Origin: JAFGTX01 sp942492225
Lineage (GTDB): Bacteria; Bacillota; Clostridia; Peptostreptococcales; Acidaminobacteraceae
Direction: 5' to 3'
Assembly (NCBI GenBank): GCA_942492225.1
Contig: CALODS010000078.1
Location: forward strand, 1-46,818
DNA: 46,818 nucleotides
Positions 36,776 to 44,699 of this stretch are shown here, one piece after another. The notes under the pieces were generated by a model, which was given only the letters and a program-made list of their open reading frames with translations, was not told where the DNA came from and did no database searches. Made by a program: the position numbers and the translations under genes. Every line of letters starts with the position of its first letter. The first letter of the stretch is position 1.

Positions 36776-37609
36776 CTAGACAACTTTTTTAAGGGTATTT
36801 TCTTTAAACTGAATTGGTGTTAAATAGTCAAGCGAAGAATGAATTCTATGATAATTAAACCAATTAACATAATCAGCTAGTTTCAGTTGAAGTTCAAAGA
36901 GTGTATCAAATTTTTCGTTTTTTACAAATTCCGTCTTGCTGATTTTGAATGTTGCTTCAGCAACAGCATTATCATATGGACAACCTTTTTTACTTAGTGA
37001 TCTAGTAATCTTAAAAGTATCAAGTACTCCATCGATAGCTTTATTCTTGAATTCATTGCCGCGATCTGTATGGAAAATATTGATTCTACTTAGGTTAATA
37101 TTAACTCGCTGGAAAGCTGTTTTTACTAGCTCAGAATCTTTGGTTTTACCTGCACTGTAACCAATTATTTCACGGTTAAATAAATCTATAAGTACACAGA
37201 TATAATGCCATGAGGAACCAACACGAACGTATGTTAGATCACTGACAACTACATTTAGAAGCTCCTGATCATCAAATTTACGAGCAACAATATTTTCTAT
37301 AATATCGTTGTTGCATTTTGGTTTGTGTGGCTTATATTGAGCGACTGTATATGTTGATACAAGGCCTTCTTGCTTCATTATTCGACTAATTCGTCTTTTA
37401 GAAACTATATGACCTAGGTCGTGCAATTCTTTTTTGATTTTTCTTGTGCCATAGTTATTTCGGCTTAATCGAAAAATCTCTTTTATGAGAGAGACGAGTT
37501 CGCTATCATCAGATTTTAATTTTGCCTCATAGTAATAAGTACTTCGTGGAATTTGTAGGACTTGGCACATTGCTGATACAGAGTATTTGTGTAGATTTCT
37601 ATTTATCAC
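36776..37609 (-). CDS. IS3-family transposase OrfB
   Basis: Catalytic transposase subunit of 277 residues from a GTG at 37609. It has the HTH_21-type region (RNNYGTRKIKKELHDLG) and the rve core with all three acidic residues: VVSDLTYVRVGSSWHY, HTDRGNEFKNKAIDG and NAVAEATFKISKTEF. It ends HSSLDYLTPIQFKENTLKK, typical of the family. The frame extends upstream into orfA, so an OrfAB fusion by -1 shift is likely. No damage seen; the element may be active. Confidence 0.88.
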   Translation of the reverse strand: MINRNLHKYSVSAMCQVLQIPRSTYYYEAKLKSDDSELVSLIKEIFRLSRNNYGTRKIKKELHDLGHIVSKRRISRIMKQEGLVSTYTVAQYKPHKPKCNNDIIENIVARKFDDQELLNVVVSDLTYVRVGSSWHYICVLIDLFNREIIGYSAGKTKDSELVKTAFQRVNINLSRINIFHTDRGNEFKNKAIDGVLDTFKITRSLSKKGCPYDNAVAEATFKISKTEFVKNEKFDTLFELQLKLADYVNWFNYHRIHSSLDYLTPIQFKENTLKKVV

Positions 37610-37611
37610 AT

Positions 37612-37899
<288 letters not shown>

Positions 37900-38067
37900 G
37901 TTTATCTCCTTTGATTTAATTTGATTTTACATGACCTTAAAATAACTGTCCAATTAAGTGTAACCTATCCATGGTGGATTTGGTATGTTCTCATGGACAC
38001 GATAAGTGAGACAAACCATATGTTAACACCCCTACAAATTGAAATTTGTATTACTTTGATTTTAATG

Positions 38068-38100
38068 AAGCAACGCTTCAACTAAAGCGTTGCTTTTCTT
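38068..38100. terminator. terminator next to LexA-like gene
   Basis: AAGCAACGCTT (38068-38078) and AAGCGTTGCTT (38085-38095) form a perfect 11-bp stem. T-rich on the right and A/T-rich on the left, it can end the minus-strand gene at 38108 or plus-strand readthrough. Confidence 0.65.
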
Positions 38101-38107
38101 ATTATCT

Positions 38108-38323
38108 TTAAACCCTAATCGCCCTGCACTTCCCCCCAACAATCCTTACATAGCCCAACTCTTTCAACTCCCCCACCAACTTATGGCTATAAGACAACGA
38201 TACCTCACACGCTGCAGCTATCTCTCTATAAGATGGTGATAATCCATCGACTTCTATATATTTCTTTATGTACTTATAAACCTTTATATGCGTATCAGTT
38301 AGTTTGTTTTTTTCTACATTCAC
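38108..38323 (-). CDS. LexA-type DNA-binding domain without protease domain
   Basis: Protein of 71 residues that matches only the N-terminal winged-helix of LexA: LTDTHIKVYKYIKKYIEVDG, then SPSYREIAAACEVS as recognition region, then LVGELKELGYVRIVGGKCRAIRV, which corresponds to the end of the LexA DNA-binding domain. The Ser-Lys autoprotease half is absent and the stop is natural, so it cannot be inactivated by RecA-stimulated cleavage. GTG 38323 is preferred (AAAGGAG upstream) over TTG 38344. Two SOS-box sequences lie directly upstream (38353 and 38383), so it is likely controlled by host LexA and may itself bind these boxes. Confidence 0.78.
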   Translation of the reverse strand: MNVEKNKLTDTHIKVYKYIKKYIEVDGLSPSYREIAAACEVSLSYSHKLVGELKELGYVRIVGGKCRAIRV

Positions 38324-38352
38324 TGGTATCACTCCTTTATGCAATTACAACA

Positions 38353-38364
38353 GAACGTATGTTC
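38353..38364. promoter_or_regulatory. SOS box 1 (LexA site)
   Basis: GAACGTATGTTC fits the Gram-positive LexA box GAAC-N4-GTTC. It lies 29 bp upstream of the LexA-like start at 38323. Confidence 0.75.
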
Positions 38365-38382
38365 GATATCAATATTTACATC

Positions 38383-38394
38383 GAACGTGTGTTC
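38383..38394. promoter_or_regulatory. SOS box 2 (LexA site)
   Basis: GAACGTGTGTTC, a second GAAC-N4-GTTC site, begins exactly 30 bp after the first, close to three helical turns, so two dimers could bind the same DNA face. Confidence 0.75.
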
Positions 38395-38596
38395 TGTTAT
38401 TATGTTTTTGAAAGGATGTTGTATTTAAATATGAAGAACATAAGGATATTAAAAGTTTCTATTAACAATCAACGATTGTAATATAAAAAGAACTTTATAC
38501 GAAGGCTACAAAATCTGTGAATCAGATGCAGGATATACAACAGGGAAAAATGTTTTATTGAAAAGATTTGATCATTACAAACTATTACACAATAAA
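38395..38596. other. non-coding between LexA-like and repressor genes
   Basis: About 200 bp without a convincing gene; short frames exist on both strands but lack good ribosome sites or recognisable content. Confidence 0.4.
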
Positions 38597-38633
38597 AAAG
38601 CAAGTTCTCAATATATTCAGAGACTTGCTTTGA
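38597..38633 (-). terminator. terminator of Xre repressor gene
   Basis: Read on the minus strand, AAGCAAGT..CTC and GAG..ACTTGCTT pair in an imperfect stem followed by TTTTATT. It ends the repressor transcript just after the stop at 38641. Confidence 0.6.
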
Positions 38634-38640
38634 AAACAGC

Positions 38641-38958
38641 TTATGTATTACTTTTTCGTTGTGATTTAAGAAATGCAGCATATTTAATTAATTGTTCAAT
38701 TTCCTCCTGACTAAGATCATCAGTAATATGAGAATTTGACTCAGTCATAATTCCACGATAATCAGATCTACATAATAAGTAATCAATCGAGACATTAAAA
38801 AGGTTAGCTAAATTGTTTAATAGCTCAAAGCTAGGTCTTGTTTTGTCATTTTCGTAACCGGAATAAGTTGATTTGGCAATATTTAATTTCTTTGCAACAA
38901 ACTTTGCTTCAAGTCCGTTTTCTTTTCTCAGTTGCTTTAAACGAGCTCCAAAAGTCAT
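38641..38958 (-). CDS. Xre-family repressor
   Basis: Regulator of 105 residues. The N-terminal helix-turn-helix is of the phage repressor (Cro/CI) type: FGARLKQLRKENGLEAKFVA, then NIAKSTYSGYENDKTRPSFE and LANLFNVSIDYLL. The C-terminal 40 residues are helical with no protease motif. It is divergent from the Cro-like gene at 39129 and shares with it an operator-bearing promoter region. Expected job: keep the element integrated and silent by repressing the rightward promoter, like ImmR in ICEBs1 (comparison by organisation, not identity). GGGGG precedes the ATG. Confidence 0.85.
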   Translation of the reverse strand: MTFGARLKQLRKENGLEAKFVAKKLNIAKSTYSGYENDKTRPSFELLNNLANLFNVSIDYLLCRSDYRGIMTESNSHITDDLSQEEIEQLIKYAAFLKSQRKSNT

Positions 38959-39055
38959 GTCAAACCCCCAAATTTCTTTATAAGTTAATAATACTAGGAA
39001 TTTGATTAAAATAAACTATAGTTCGAGAAAGTTGAATAAAATTGTGATTAACTAC

Positions 39056-39084
39056 TTGACAGTTCGCTTAAAACGAACTATTAT
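39056..39084 (+). promoter_or_regulatory. consensus promoter with embedded operator
   Basis: TTGACA (39056-39061), a 17-bp spacer and TATTAT (39079-39084) make a near-consensus promoter for the Cro-like gene. The spacer is spanned by AGTTCG-N7-CGAACT (39061-39079), an inverted repeat that should be the repressor's operator. A further AGTTCG half-site lies at 39020-39025. Confidence 0.75.
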
Positions 39085-39128
39085 TATTTTATAGAACTTG
39101 ATAGAGTAAATAGAAGGAGTGGAATTTA

Positions 39129-39353
39129 ATGTACCCAAATTTGAAAGCAGAATTAGCTCGAAATGATATTTCATTTAAGAAATTAGCAGAAATTCTAATA
39201 CTGCCACGAAGTGGTGTTTCCGATAGAATGAATGGAAATATTGAGTGGAAAAAAAAAGAAATCGATATACTTTTGGAATTAACTAAGAAAGATTATAAAT
39301 ATTTGTTTGCTTTAAGAACTATAAAAGGGGAGGAGCAAAATGAATCAACATAA
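39129..39353 (+). CDS. Cro-like small DNA-binding protein
   Basis: Protein of 74 residues with a helix-turn-helix of the Cro/Xre kind (NDISFKKLAEILILPRSGVS, DRMNGNIEWKKKEIDILLEL). It is the first gene of the rightward control operon, opposite the repressor, the position of Cro or Xis-type regulators in phages and ICEs. AAGGAGTGG precedes the ATG. It probably binds the same operator and sets the switch toward excision. It overlaps the next gene by 14 bp, showing coupled translation. Confidence 0.75.
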   Translation: MYPNLKAELARNDISFKKLAEILILPRSGVSDRMNGNIEWKKKEIDILLELTKKDYKYLFALRTIKGEEQNEST

Positions 39354-39603
39354 ATTAATAAACATACAGGATAGCCTGTGTAAAGAAATTCAGGAAATAA
39401 GAGATGAGCTTGAACAGATTAATATATGTTTGAGTTTGCCCCAAAGTGATTTTGAATTACGATATGTGCAGCAGGAAATATTTAAGAAGTATAGTCAAAA
39501 ATCAAATGAATTGATTACAGTAAACGATCAAATTCAAAAAATGACAAAAGAAAAAAGTACCGTCCGCCAAGAAAGTACTTTTAGAAACAAAACGAATCAT
39601 TAG
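39340..39603 (+). CDS. small helical protein in control operon
   Basis: Protein of 87 residues, almost entirely helical and charged, probably coiled coil (SLCKEIQEIRDELEQI, then VQQEIFKKYSQKSNEL). No family recognised. GGGAGG precedes the ATG and it overlaps the Cro-like gene by 14 bp, so it is co-translated. A role in the excision/regulation switch is assumed from position only. Confidence 0.6.
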   Translation: MNQHKLINIQDSLCKEIQEIRDELEQINICLSLPQSDFELRYVQQEIFKKYSQKSNELITVNDQIQKMTKEKSTVRQESTFRNKTNH

Positions 39604-39711
39604 ACGATAAAATCTAATAGCTGATTTGCTTAATATTATTATAGCACAAGCAAAACATGTTTCCAAAATTGATATTATCGTTCACAAGCTTATAAATGAG
39701 GTGAACATGTA

Positions 39712-40296
39712 ATGATTAATACAGTAGATGCTTTGAATCATACATGGATGGATGTTCTTTATCAAAATAAAGAGGTCTTATCCAATTTAAGTGTATATGA
39801 TAAAGAGCTTAAGGAAGAGTTAGAAGGAAACTATAAAAACACGATAGCAATAGTACAACGTGAAATCGCTGGACCTATAAAAAGTGAAGTAAAAGACAAT
39901 ATAAAGATAGCCGAAGAGCGGATACTATTTGAGTTTCAGTCCTATACTGAAGAAGACATATTAAATGCAAAATTGACGAAACGAGAAATAGAAATTCTCA
40001 AATTAAGAATGATACATAACCGATGTATAACAGTCGCTAGAATATTAGAAGTTGAACCACAATCAATATACAAATCCTACTTGCTAGGTGTAAAGAAAAT
40101 TAAGAAGTATAGAGGATATAAAGCAACTGGAGAAGATCGACTGAATAGATTATCAACACAACAGTTAGAAATATATAGATTGATACAAGAAGGTTATAAG
40201 AATAAAGAGATTGCTGAAGAGTTGTCATTAACATCAGCAGTTGTTAAAACACAAAAATCTAGAATAAAGAAAATAGGGATACTTACAAAAAGGTAA
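39712..40296 (+). CDS. tandem sigma-region-4/LuxR-like HTH regulator
   Basis: Protein of 194 residues with two helix-turn-helix units of the sigma-70 region 4/LuxR type: LTKREIEILKLRMIHNRCIT with VARILEVEPQSIYKSYLLG near 87-130, and LSTQQLEIYRLIQEGYKNKE with IAEELSLTSAVVKTQKSRIK near 144-190. The N-terminal 80 residues are helical and unassigned. Sigma-like small activators are common in the right ends of Gram-positive ICEs, where they switch on excision or transfer genes; that role is inferred. GAGGTG precedes the ATG. A terminator at 40302 separates it from the integrase gene. Confidence 0.7.
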   Translation: MINTVDALNHTWMDVLYQNKEVLSNLSVYDKELKEELEGNYKNTIAIVQREIAGPIKSEVKDNIKIAEERILFEFQSYTEEDILNAKLTKREIEILKLRMIHNRCITVARILEVEPQSIYKSYLLGVKKIKKYRGYKATGEDRLNRLSTQQLEIYRLIQEGYKNKEIAEELSLTSAVVKTQKSRIKKIGILTKR

Positions 40297-40301
40297 ACAA
40301 A

Positions 40302-40330
40302 AAGGTATGAAAAATTCATACCTTATTGTT
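40302..40330 (+). terminator. hairpin between regulator and integrase
   Basis: AAGGTATGAA (40302-40311) pairs with TTCATACCTT (40315-40324), 10 bp, followed by ATTGTTGT. A probable weak terminator that limits readthrough into the integrase gene. Confidence 0.55.
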
Positions 40331-40366
40331 GTATAAAGAATTAAATAGGAATTAAGAAGGTGAGAT

Positions 40367-41599
40367 ATGGCATATGTAGAACTCAGAAAAGAGGGTATTT
40401 ACAGAATAACAGTAACTAGAAAGGATCAGGTGACAGGAGAGTATGTACGTCATAGAAAGAACGTTCATACTACATCTAAGAAAGAAGCTGAAAGAGAAGC
40501 CACTAAATTTGAGGCTGATATTGATAGAAATATTATATTAACAAATTCAACTAACTATCTATTTTCGGAACTTGCACAGAAATGGATTAATGAGTATGCA
40601 AGAGAAAATTTAGCACCACAGACAGTTTCGAGCTACATTAGGGAACTTAATACAAAAGTACTGCCCTATATAGGTAGCACACGAGTAGAGAAGTTTACAC
40701 CATTAGATGCTATGCGTTTTACCAATGCATTGAAGAAGCATAAAATTATTGGTTCAGAAAAGATTATCAGTAAAATGACTCAACGTTACGTTTGGAGGAT
40801 TGTTCATAAGATTTTTAATGATGCTGTTAAATGGCAGATTGTACCTTATAACCCTTTTGATCGAATTGAAGGAATCAAGGTTAAGGAGAAAGATAAGAAA
40901 ATATCGCCCCATTATTCAGTAGAACAATTATCAAGGCTATTTGAATCCATTGATGAATTAGAGGACTATCAGAGTAAGTGGCGGATTGGAATATATTTAA
41001 TTGCATTTACAGGTATACGGTCCGGTGAAGCAGCTGCTCTAGAATGGGATGATGTCAAATTTGGTGAAGTCGAAAACAATTTTAGAGATGCATATATAGA
41101 TATTAACAAAGCGCGTCAACATGTTGCTGGTGTTGGGATAGTAGAAAAAGAGCCTAAGAATAGATCTTCAATTAGATATGTCAGTATGGGGAGAATACTA
41201 TCTGAGAAATTATATGAATATAAAAAGTTTATGATGGAGTGGCAAATCGAGTTTGGGTCTAGTTGGTTAGGATCCAAGAAAGTTATTTGTGGTATTGATG
41301 GTAATGAAGTACACCCAGATAGTCTTACTAAATGGTTTTGCAAGTACATAAAAAAATCAAAATTGGATTATATGACTATTCATGGGTTAAGACATACGCA
41401 TACAACACTGCTAATGTATGCAAATAATAATGAAAAAGCGATCTGTGATCGTCTTGGATGGTCTAGTGGGCAAATGCTGAAGACTTATACCCATAGGTTA
41501 CAAATGAAAGATCGTGAAGTAAGTGATACATTTGATAAATTAATAAATGAAGGAGGTAGTGCAGATGATAGCGAAGGAAAAACTAACACAGAGAGATAA
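40367..41599 (+). CDS. int: tyrosine integrase of the ICE
   Basis: Site-specific recombinase of 410 residues. An N-terminal arm-binding domain (1-60, KKEAEREATKFEADID), a SAM-like core-binding domain (about 65-170) and a catalytic domain follow. Catalytic residues: Arg218 (TGIRSGEAAALEW), His339 and Arg342 (HGLRH), a conserved Trp in RLGWSSGQM, and the nucleophile Tyr374 (LKTYTHR). All are present, so it should be active. AGAAGG precedes the ATG. It lies 0.4 kb from the tRNA-Arg attachment site at 41994, which it presumably recognises. The excisionase-like gene overlaps its end by 35 bp. Confidence 0.93.
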   Translation: MAYVELRKEGIYRITVTRKDQVTGEYVRHRKNVHTTSKKEAEREATKFEADIDRNIILTNSTNYLFSELAQKWINEYARENLAPQTVSSYIRELNTKVLPYIGSTRVEKFTPLDAMRFTNALKKHKIIGSEKIISKMTQRYVWRIVHKIFNDAVKWQIVPYNPFDRIEGIKVKEKDKKISPHYSVEQLSRLFESIDELEDYQSKWRIGIYLIAFTGIRSGEAAALEWDDVKFGEVENNFRDAYIDINKARQHVAGVGIVEKEPKNRSSIRYVSMGRILSEKLYEYKKFMMEWQIEFGSSWLGSKKVICGIDGNEVHPDSLTKWFCKYIKKSKLDYMTIHGLRHTHTTLLMYANNNEKAICDRLGWSSGQMLKTYTHRLQMKDREVSDTFDKLINEGGSADDSEGKTNTER

Positions 41600-41858
41600 G
41601 GAGGTTATTGATGCAACTATAAATGCAGATGACATTTATCTTACAGTTAGAAAGGCTTCAGAAGTAACAGGATTAACTGTAGACGAAATATATAAGATGG
41701 TTAGAGAGAGAAAGATCAAAGCGTTGAGGCCAAATGGAAATTTAAGAGGGAAAATTTATACTAAGAAGTCATGGATTGATGAGTACTTAGAAAAACTACT
41801 TATAAATGAAGAAACAGGTTCAGGAAATCCTTACGAAGGTGTAGTTCTTATAAAATGA
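41565..41858 (+). CDS. excisionase-like HTH protein
   Basis: Protein of 97 residues with a MerR/excisionase-type winged-helix: YLTVRKASEVTGLTVDEIYK, then MVRERKIKALRPNGNLRGKIY, then KSWIDEYLEK. This is the HTH_17 pattern of Xis proteins and of DNA-binding accessory factors of tyrosine recombinases. It overlaps the integrase end; AAGGAGG inside the integrase gene (41549-41555) points to the ATG at 41565. It likely directs excision together with the integrase. Placement downstream of int, rather than upstream, is somewhat unusual. A terminator follows at once. Confidence 0.7.
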   Translation: MIAKEKLTQRDKEVIDATINADDIYLTVRKASEVTGLTVDEIYKMVRERKIKALRPNGNLRGKIYTKKSWIDEYLEKLLINEETGSGNPYEGVVLIK

Positions 41859-41883
41859 TGGTTTTAAAAATTGGGGGTTATTT

Positions 41884-41914
41884 AGGGGTTAAAAGCTCTG
41901 TAACCCCTTTTTTT
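41884..41914 (+). terminator. terminator of int/xis transcript
   Basis: AGGGGTTA (41884-41891) and TAACCCCT (41901-41908) form an 8-bp perfect stem followed by six or more T. Confidence 0.8.
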
Positions 41915-41993
41915 CGAATGATTTATATTGGTGTATATAGTATTTGTAATAGTTGTAAGAGTTTCAATAAATGATATTATTAGTTGTTTGTAT

Positions 41994-42038
41994 CTACGAA
42001 TCAGAAGGTCGGGGGTTCGAATCCCTCAGGGCGCACCA
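41994..42038 (+). other. attR: 3' part of tRNA-Arg(ACG) gene
   Basis: 45 nt from the anticodon loop (CTACGAA) through the T-arm (GGGGGTTCGAATCCCTC) to the acceptor strand and ACCA. The 5' half, expected to begin GCGCCCT to pair with AGGGCGC, is absent: upstream DNA is element sequence. This is the repeat left when an element integrates into the 3' half of tRNA-Arg; the intact copy should lie at the left end, outside the window. It marks the ICE's right boundary. Confidence 0.85.
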
Positions 42039-42113
42039 CTTATATAAATAGTAGTATCGGAAGAATTTCTTACACTATTGTGTTAGGAATTTTTTTAACT
42101 CATTCACACATGA

Positions 42114-42188
42114 CGCGGAATGGAGCAGTGGCAGCTCGTCGGGCTCATAACCCGAAGGTCGCAGGTTCAAATCCTGCTTCCGCAACCA
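42114..42188 (+). tRNA. initiator tRNA-fMet (CAT)
   Basis: Cloverleaf with acceptor CGCGGAA/TTCCGCA: the first base C faces A72 (mismatch), and the anticodon stem has three G-C pairs (CGGG..CCCG). Both are initiator signatures. The loop CTCATAA gives anticodon CAT. CCA is encoded. Confidence 0.92.
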
Positions 42189-42210
42189 ATTGAACCAAAT
42201 ACAACCACAT

Positions 42211-42297
42211 ACCTGGGTGGCGGAACTGGCAGACGCACAGGACTTAAAATCCTGCGATTTCACGATCGTACCGGTTCGATTCCGGTCCTAGGTACCA
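42211..42297 (+). tRNA. tRNA-Leu (TAA)
   Basis: 87 nt with a long variable arm, typical of Leu. Acceptor ACCTGGG/CCTAGGT; anticodon loop CTTAAAA gives TAA; T-arm CCGGTTCGATTCCGG; encoded CCA. Confidence 0.92.
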
Positions 42298-42301
42298 AAA
42301 A

Positions 42302-42338
42302 AAAGATCTTACAATTTATTGTAAGATCTTTTTTTTAC
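42302..42338 (+). terminator. terminator of tRNA cluster
   Basis: AAAGATCTTACA (42302-42313) and TGTAAGATCTTT (42320-42331) form a perfect 12-bp stem followed by a T-run directly after tRNA-Leu. Confidence 0.85.
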
Positions 42339-42416
42339 TTTATATTCATCTATGGTCTATTTATTGAAGTAGCTCGTTCTATATTAAGAGATGTGACAGA
42401 TTATTTTTAGAGGCGC

Positions 42417-43259
42417 TCAAATTACAGTGTCTTTTTCCATTTCATAATGACTTATAGAATAATAGTAATTTTTAAGTTTTCTTATATTATCAATATAGCC
42501 TCTAAATTTTTCCAATAGACTATTACCTTTTAACAGGGCAATATTAATTTCTATAATAACACTACCAACATAATTAACCCCTTCCAAGTATTGAATTGCA
42601 CGCCTGTAGTCAGTATTTCCATAGTCAAAAGGATAATGATCCTTATCAAAAACATCATGAATATGGACGTTTTTTAATGCACTAAGCAATGTCGCATTTA
42701 ATTGATAACAACAGATCCCTTCAGAGACTTCATGACCAATATCCCAACAGATGCCAATTGAAGAGTTATTCACTACTAATGACTGTATTTCAGGGGTGTT
42801 AAGCCTATTGTGTTTGGATGTATTATTTAAATTTTCCAACGTAAATGCAATATTATAGTGATGTTTTTGCGTTATCATATTGAGATTTTCTAGGAATTTA
42901 TACGTTCTACTTATGGAAACCTCAATATCATAGGAATCAACTGGGTGAATAACTAATTGGACTTCATAACATAATATTTTGGATAAATCATGATAAAAGC
43001 TGAGTATAGTAGTTAAATAGTTTAGATCATTATAGTGTAGTTGCAACTCAGGGTGGCAATGAAATTGCAGTTTACGTGTTGATGAAGCCATTAAAGTGGC
43101 TAGTGTTAAAAGATAATTACGTTCATATGAATCAGTAGGGTCGGCATTGATTTCAAAACCGTCGATAATCCTAAATGGATCTATTTTTTCAAGAACACGT
43201 ACAAAAAAAGGTGCTTCCCAGTGATATTTAATACCATGTAAACTCATCATAAATTTCAT
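42417..43259 (-). CDS. sugar-phosphate isomerase/epimerase-like TIM-barrel protein
   Basis: Protein of 280 residues with the strand pattern of AP-endonuclease-2/xylose-isomerase-like barrels. Probable metal ligands at barrel ends are seen in QFHCHPEL, AFTLENLNN, ICWDIGHE, VHIHDVFD and VIIEIN: the Glu, Asp-x-x-His and His-x-His set typical of the family. Substrate unknown; members act on ketoses, inositols or as endonuclease IV relatives. GGAAGGAC lies upstream of the ATG. It is divergent from the glycosyltransferase gene and shares a 167-bp promoter region with it. Chromosomal, outside the ICE. Confidence 0.75.
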   Translation of the reverse strand: MKFMMSLHGIKYHWEAPFFVRVLEKIDPFRIIDGFEINADPTDSYERNYLLTLATLMASSTRKLQFHCHPELQLHYNDLNYLTTILSFYHDLSKILCYEVQLVIHPVDSYDIEVSISRTYKFLENLNMITQKHHYNIAFTLENLNNTSKHNRLNTPEIQSLVVNNSSIGICWDIGHEVSEGICCYQLNATLLSALKNVHIHDVFDKDHYPFDYGNTDYRRAIQYLEGVNYVGSVIIEINIALLKGNSLLEKFRGYIDNIRKLKNYYYSISHYEMEKDTVI

Positions 43260-43426
43260 ATAACCACGTCCTTCCTAGTTTAATGATAAGGAAAGAATAT
43301 TGCGTTTATATTATCATGTCTTTATTATTATGTTAAAGAAAGAAACTCCTAATGCAATTTTAATATTTTGCTCAGACATACTTAATAATGCCTCACTATA
43401 ATTAATCCTAGGTAATGGAGGTAACG

Positions 43427-44506
43427 ATGAAAAAAATATTGATATTAACAGCATCTTTTGGACTAGGACATAATAGTGTTGCTCAAGCAATTAAAGATCA
43501 ATTAGTCGATTATGATGAAAATAATACTATTGAAATTATAGATACATTTGAGTTGTTGACACCTAAACATAAGAAAAAATATGAAAATGTATATACATTA
43601 TTAACGAATAAATATCCTAAAGTGTATAATTATATATACGACTTAAGAAGAAAATCTGTTGACACAATATTTGATGATGTGTTTTATGAGATGTATAAAG
43701 GTCGTTTATTTAGATATTTAGAAGATGAACAACCAGATATGATTATTAGCACTTTTCCAATGTGTTCGGGGATTGTATCCAAAATAAAGAAAAAATTAAC
43801 GAAAGAAGCACCAATGATAACGGTTGTAACCGATGTTGTTGACAGTTGGGAATGGCTACACCATGATACGGATATGTATTTTGTTCCATCTAATGATATT
43901 AAAGAAAAATTAATAAAAAAAAATATACCAACTGAACGTATTCGTGTAACCGGTATACCTGTACGAAAAGAATTTTTAGCAATAAAGCAAGATAACTCGT
44001 ATAAAAGACAGGTGCTTATAATGGCAAGTGTAATGAATAATATGGGTATAACGCGAGAAACACTGAAAAAAATAGATGATTTAGAGTCAGTTCATGTCAT
44101 CGTTGTTACGGGGTCAAATAAAAAACTATTGAATGAACTGGCATCCATAAATTTTAGAAATATTGAAGTGTTAGGATATACAGCAAATATGGCATCCTTG
44201 ATGGAATCATCTGATTTTATTGTAACAAAGCCTGGTGGTGTAACCTTATTTGAAGCAATTAATATGGAATTGCCTCTTGTAATCAAAGATTCTGGAATAG
44301 GTCAAGAACAAGCTAATGTTGAATATGTAAAAGCGCATGAGATTGGATTTTATATTGATGATACAATGGACATGTTAGCGTTATTTGAAGACAATTTGAT
44401 AAATGAATCACTACTTGAACGGATGAAGTCAAATCTAAAATGTCTCAAACAAACAATTCAGCCAACAAAATTAGCAGAATATTCATTAGAAACATTGCTG
44501 CTGTAG
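43427..44506 (+). CDS. MGDG-synthase/UgtP-like glycosyltransferase
   Basis: Protein of 359 residues of the GT28 diacylglycerol glycosyltransferase type (UgtP/MGDG synthase), which transfers sugar from UDP-sugar to diacylglycerol for glycolipids and lipoteichoic acid anchors. The N-terminus reads LTASFGLGHNSVAQAIKDQL (family G-x-GH motif). The C-terminal donor site has VTKPGGVTLFEAINMELPL and IGQEQANVEYV. The length fits the family. ATG 43427 is used, with GGAGG 8 nt upstream; an in-frame ATG at 43415 precedes that site. Peripheral membrane enzyme. Confidence 0.88.
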   Translation: MKKILILTASFGLGHNSVAQAIKDQLVDYDENNTIEIIDTFELLTPKHKKKYENVYTLLTNKYPKVYNYIYDLRRKSVDTIFDDVFYEMYKGRLFRYLEDEQPDMIISTFPMCSGIVSKIKKKLTKEAPMITVVTDVVDSWEWLHHDTDMYFVPSNDIKEKLIKKNIPTERIRVTGIPVRKEFLAIKQDNSYKRQVLIMASVMNNMGITRETLKKIDDLESVHVIVVTGSNKKLLNELASINFRNIEVLGYTANMASLMESSDFIVTKPGGVTLFEAINMELPLVIKDSGIGQEQANVEYVKAHEIGFYIDDTMDMLALFEDNLINESLLERMKSNLKCLKQTIQPTKLAEYSLETLLL

Positions 44507-44657
44507 TAACTAGAAAAACAACCTTTATTTAACAAAAAATAACCATTTATGTACGAAAAGAGACCATTTATGTAAAAGCTATATAAATTAATCAAACTAT
44601 AGATTACAATGAATATGAAATACCCATTACATATTCGTTCAAATAAATAATGGGCTA

Positions 44658-44687
44658 GGACTTGTCTTGTGACAAGTCCTTTTTTTA
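44658..44687. terminator. terminator between convergent genes
   Basis: GGACTTGTC (44658-44666) and GACAAGTCC (44671-44679) with a T-run. The stretch before it (44507-44657) is non-coding and holds a short direct repeat, ACCATTTATGTA, near 44,541 and 44,563. Confidence 0.75.
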
Positions 44688-44699
44688 TAAGTAAATTTG

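Noticed and set aside
38395..38640. Small genes between the LexA-like and repressor genes
   Set aside because: The frames lack ribosome sites, have biased content and overlap the regulatory boxes or terminator.
41994..42038. Functional tRNA-Arg gene
   Set aside because: Only the 3' 45 nt are present; the acceptor 5' strand, D-arm and 5' anticodon stem are missing.
42120..42410. Protein-coding frames across the tRNA genes
   Set aside because: They overlap two well-formed tRNAs and a terminator, and their products are translations of tRNA sequence.
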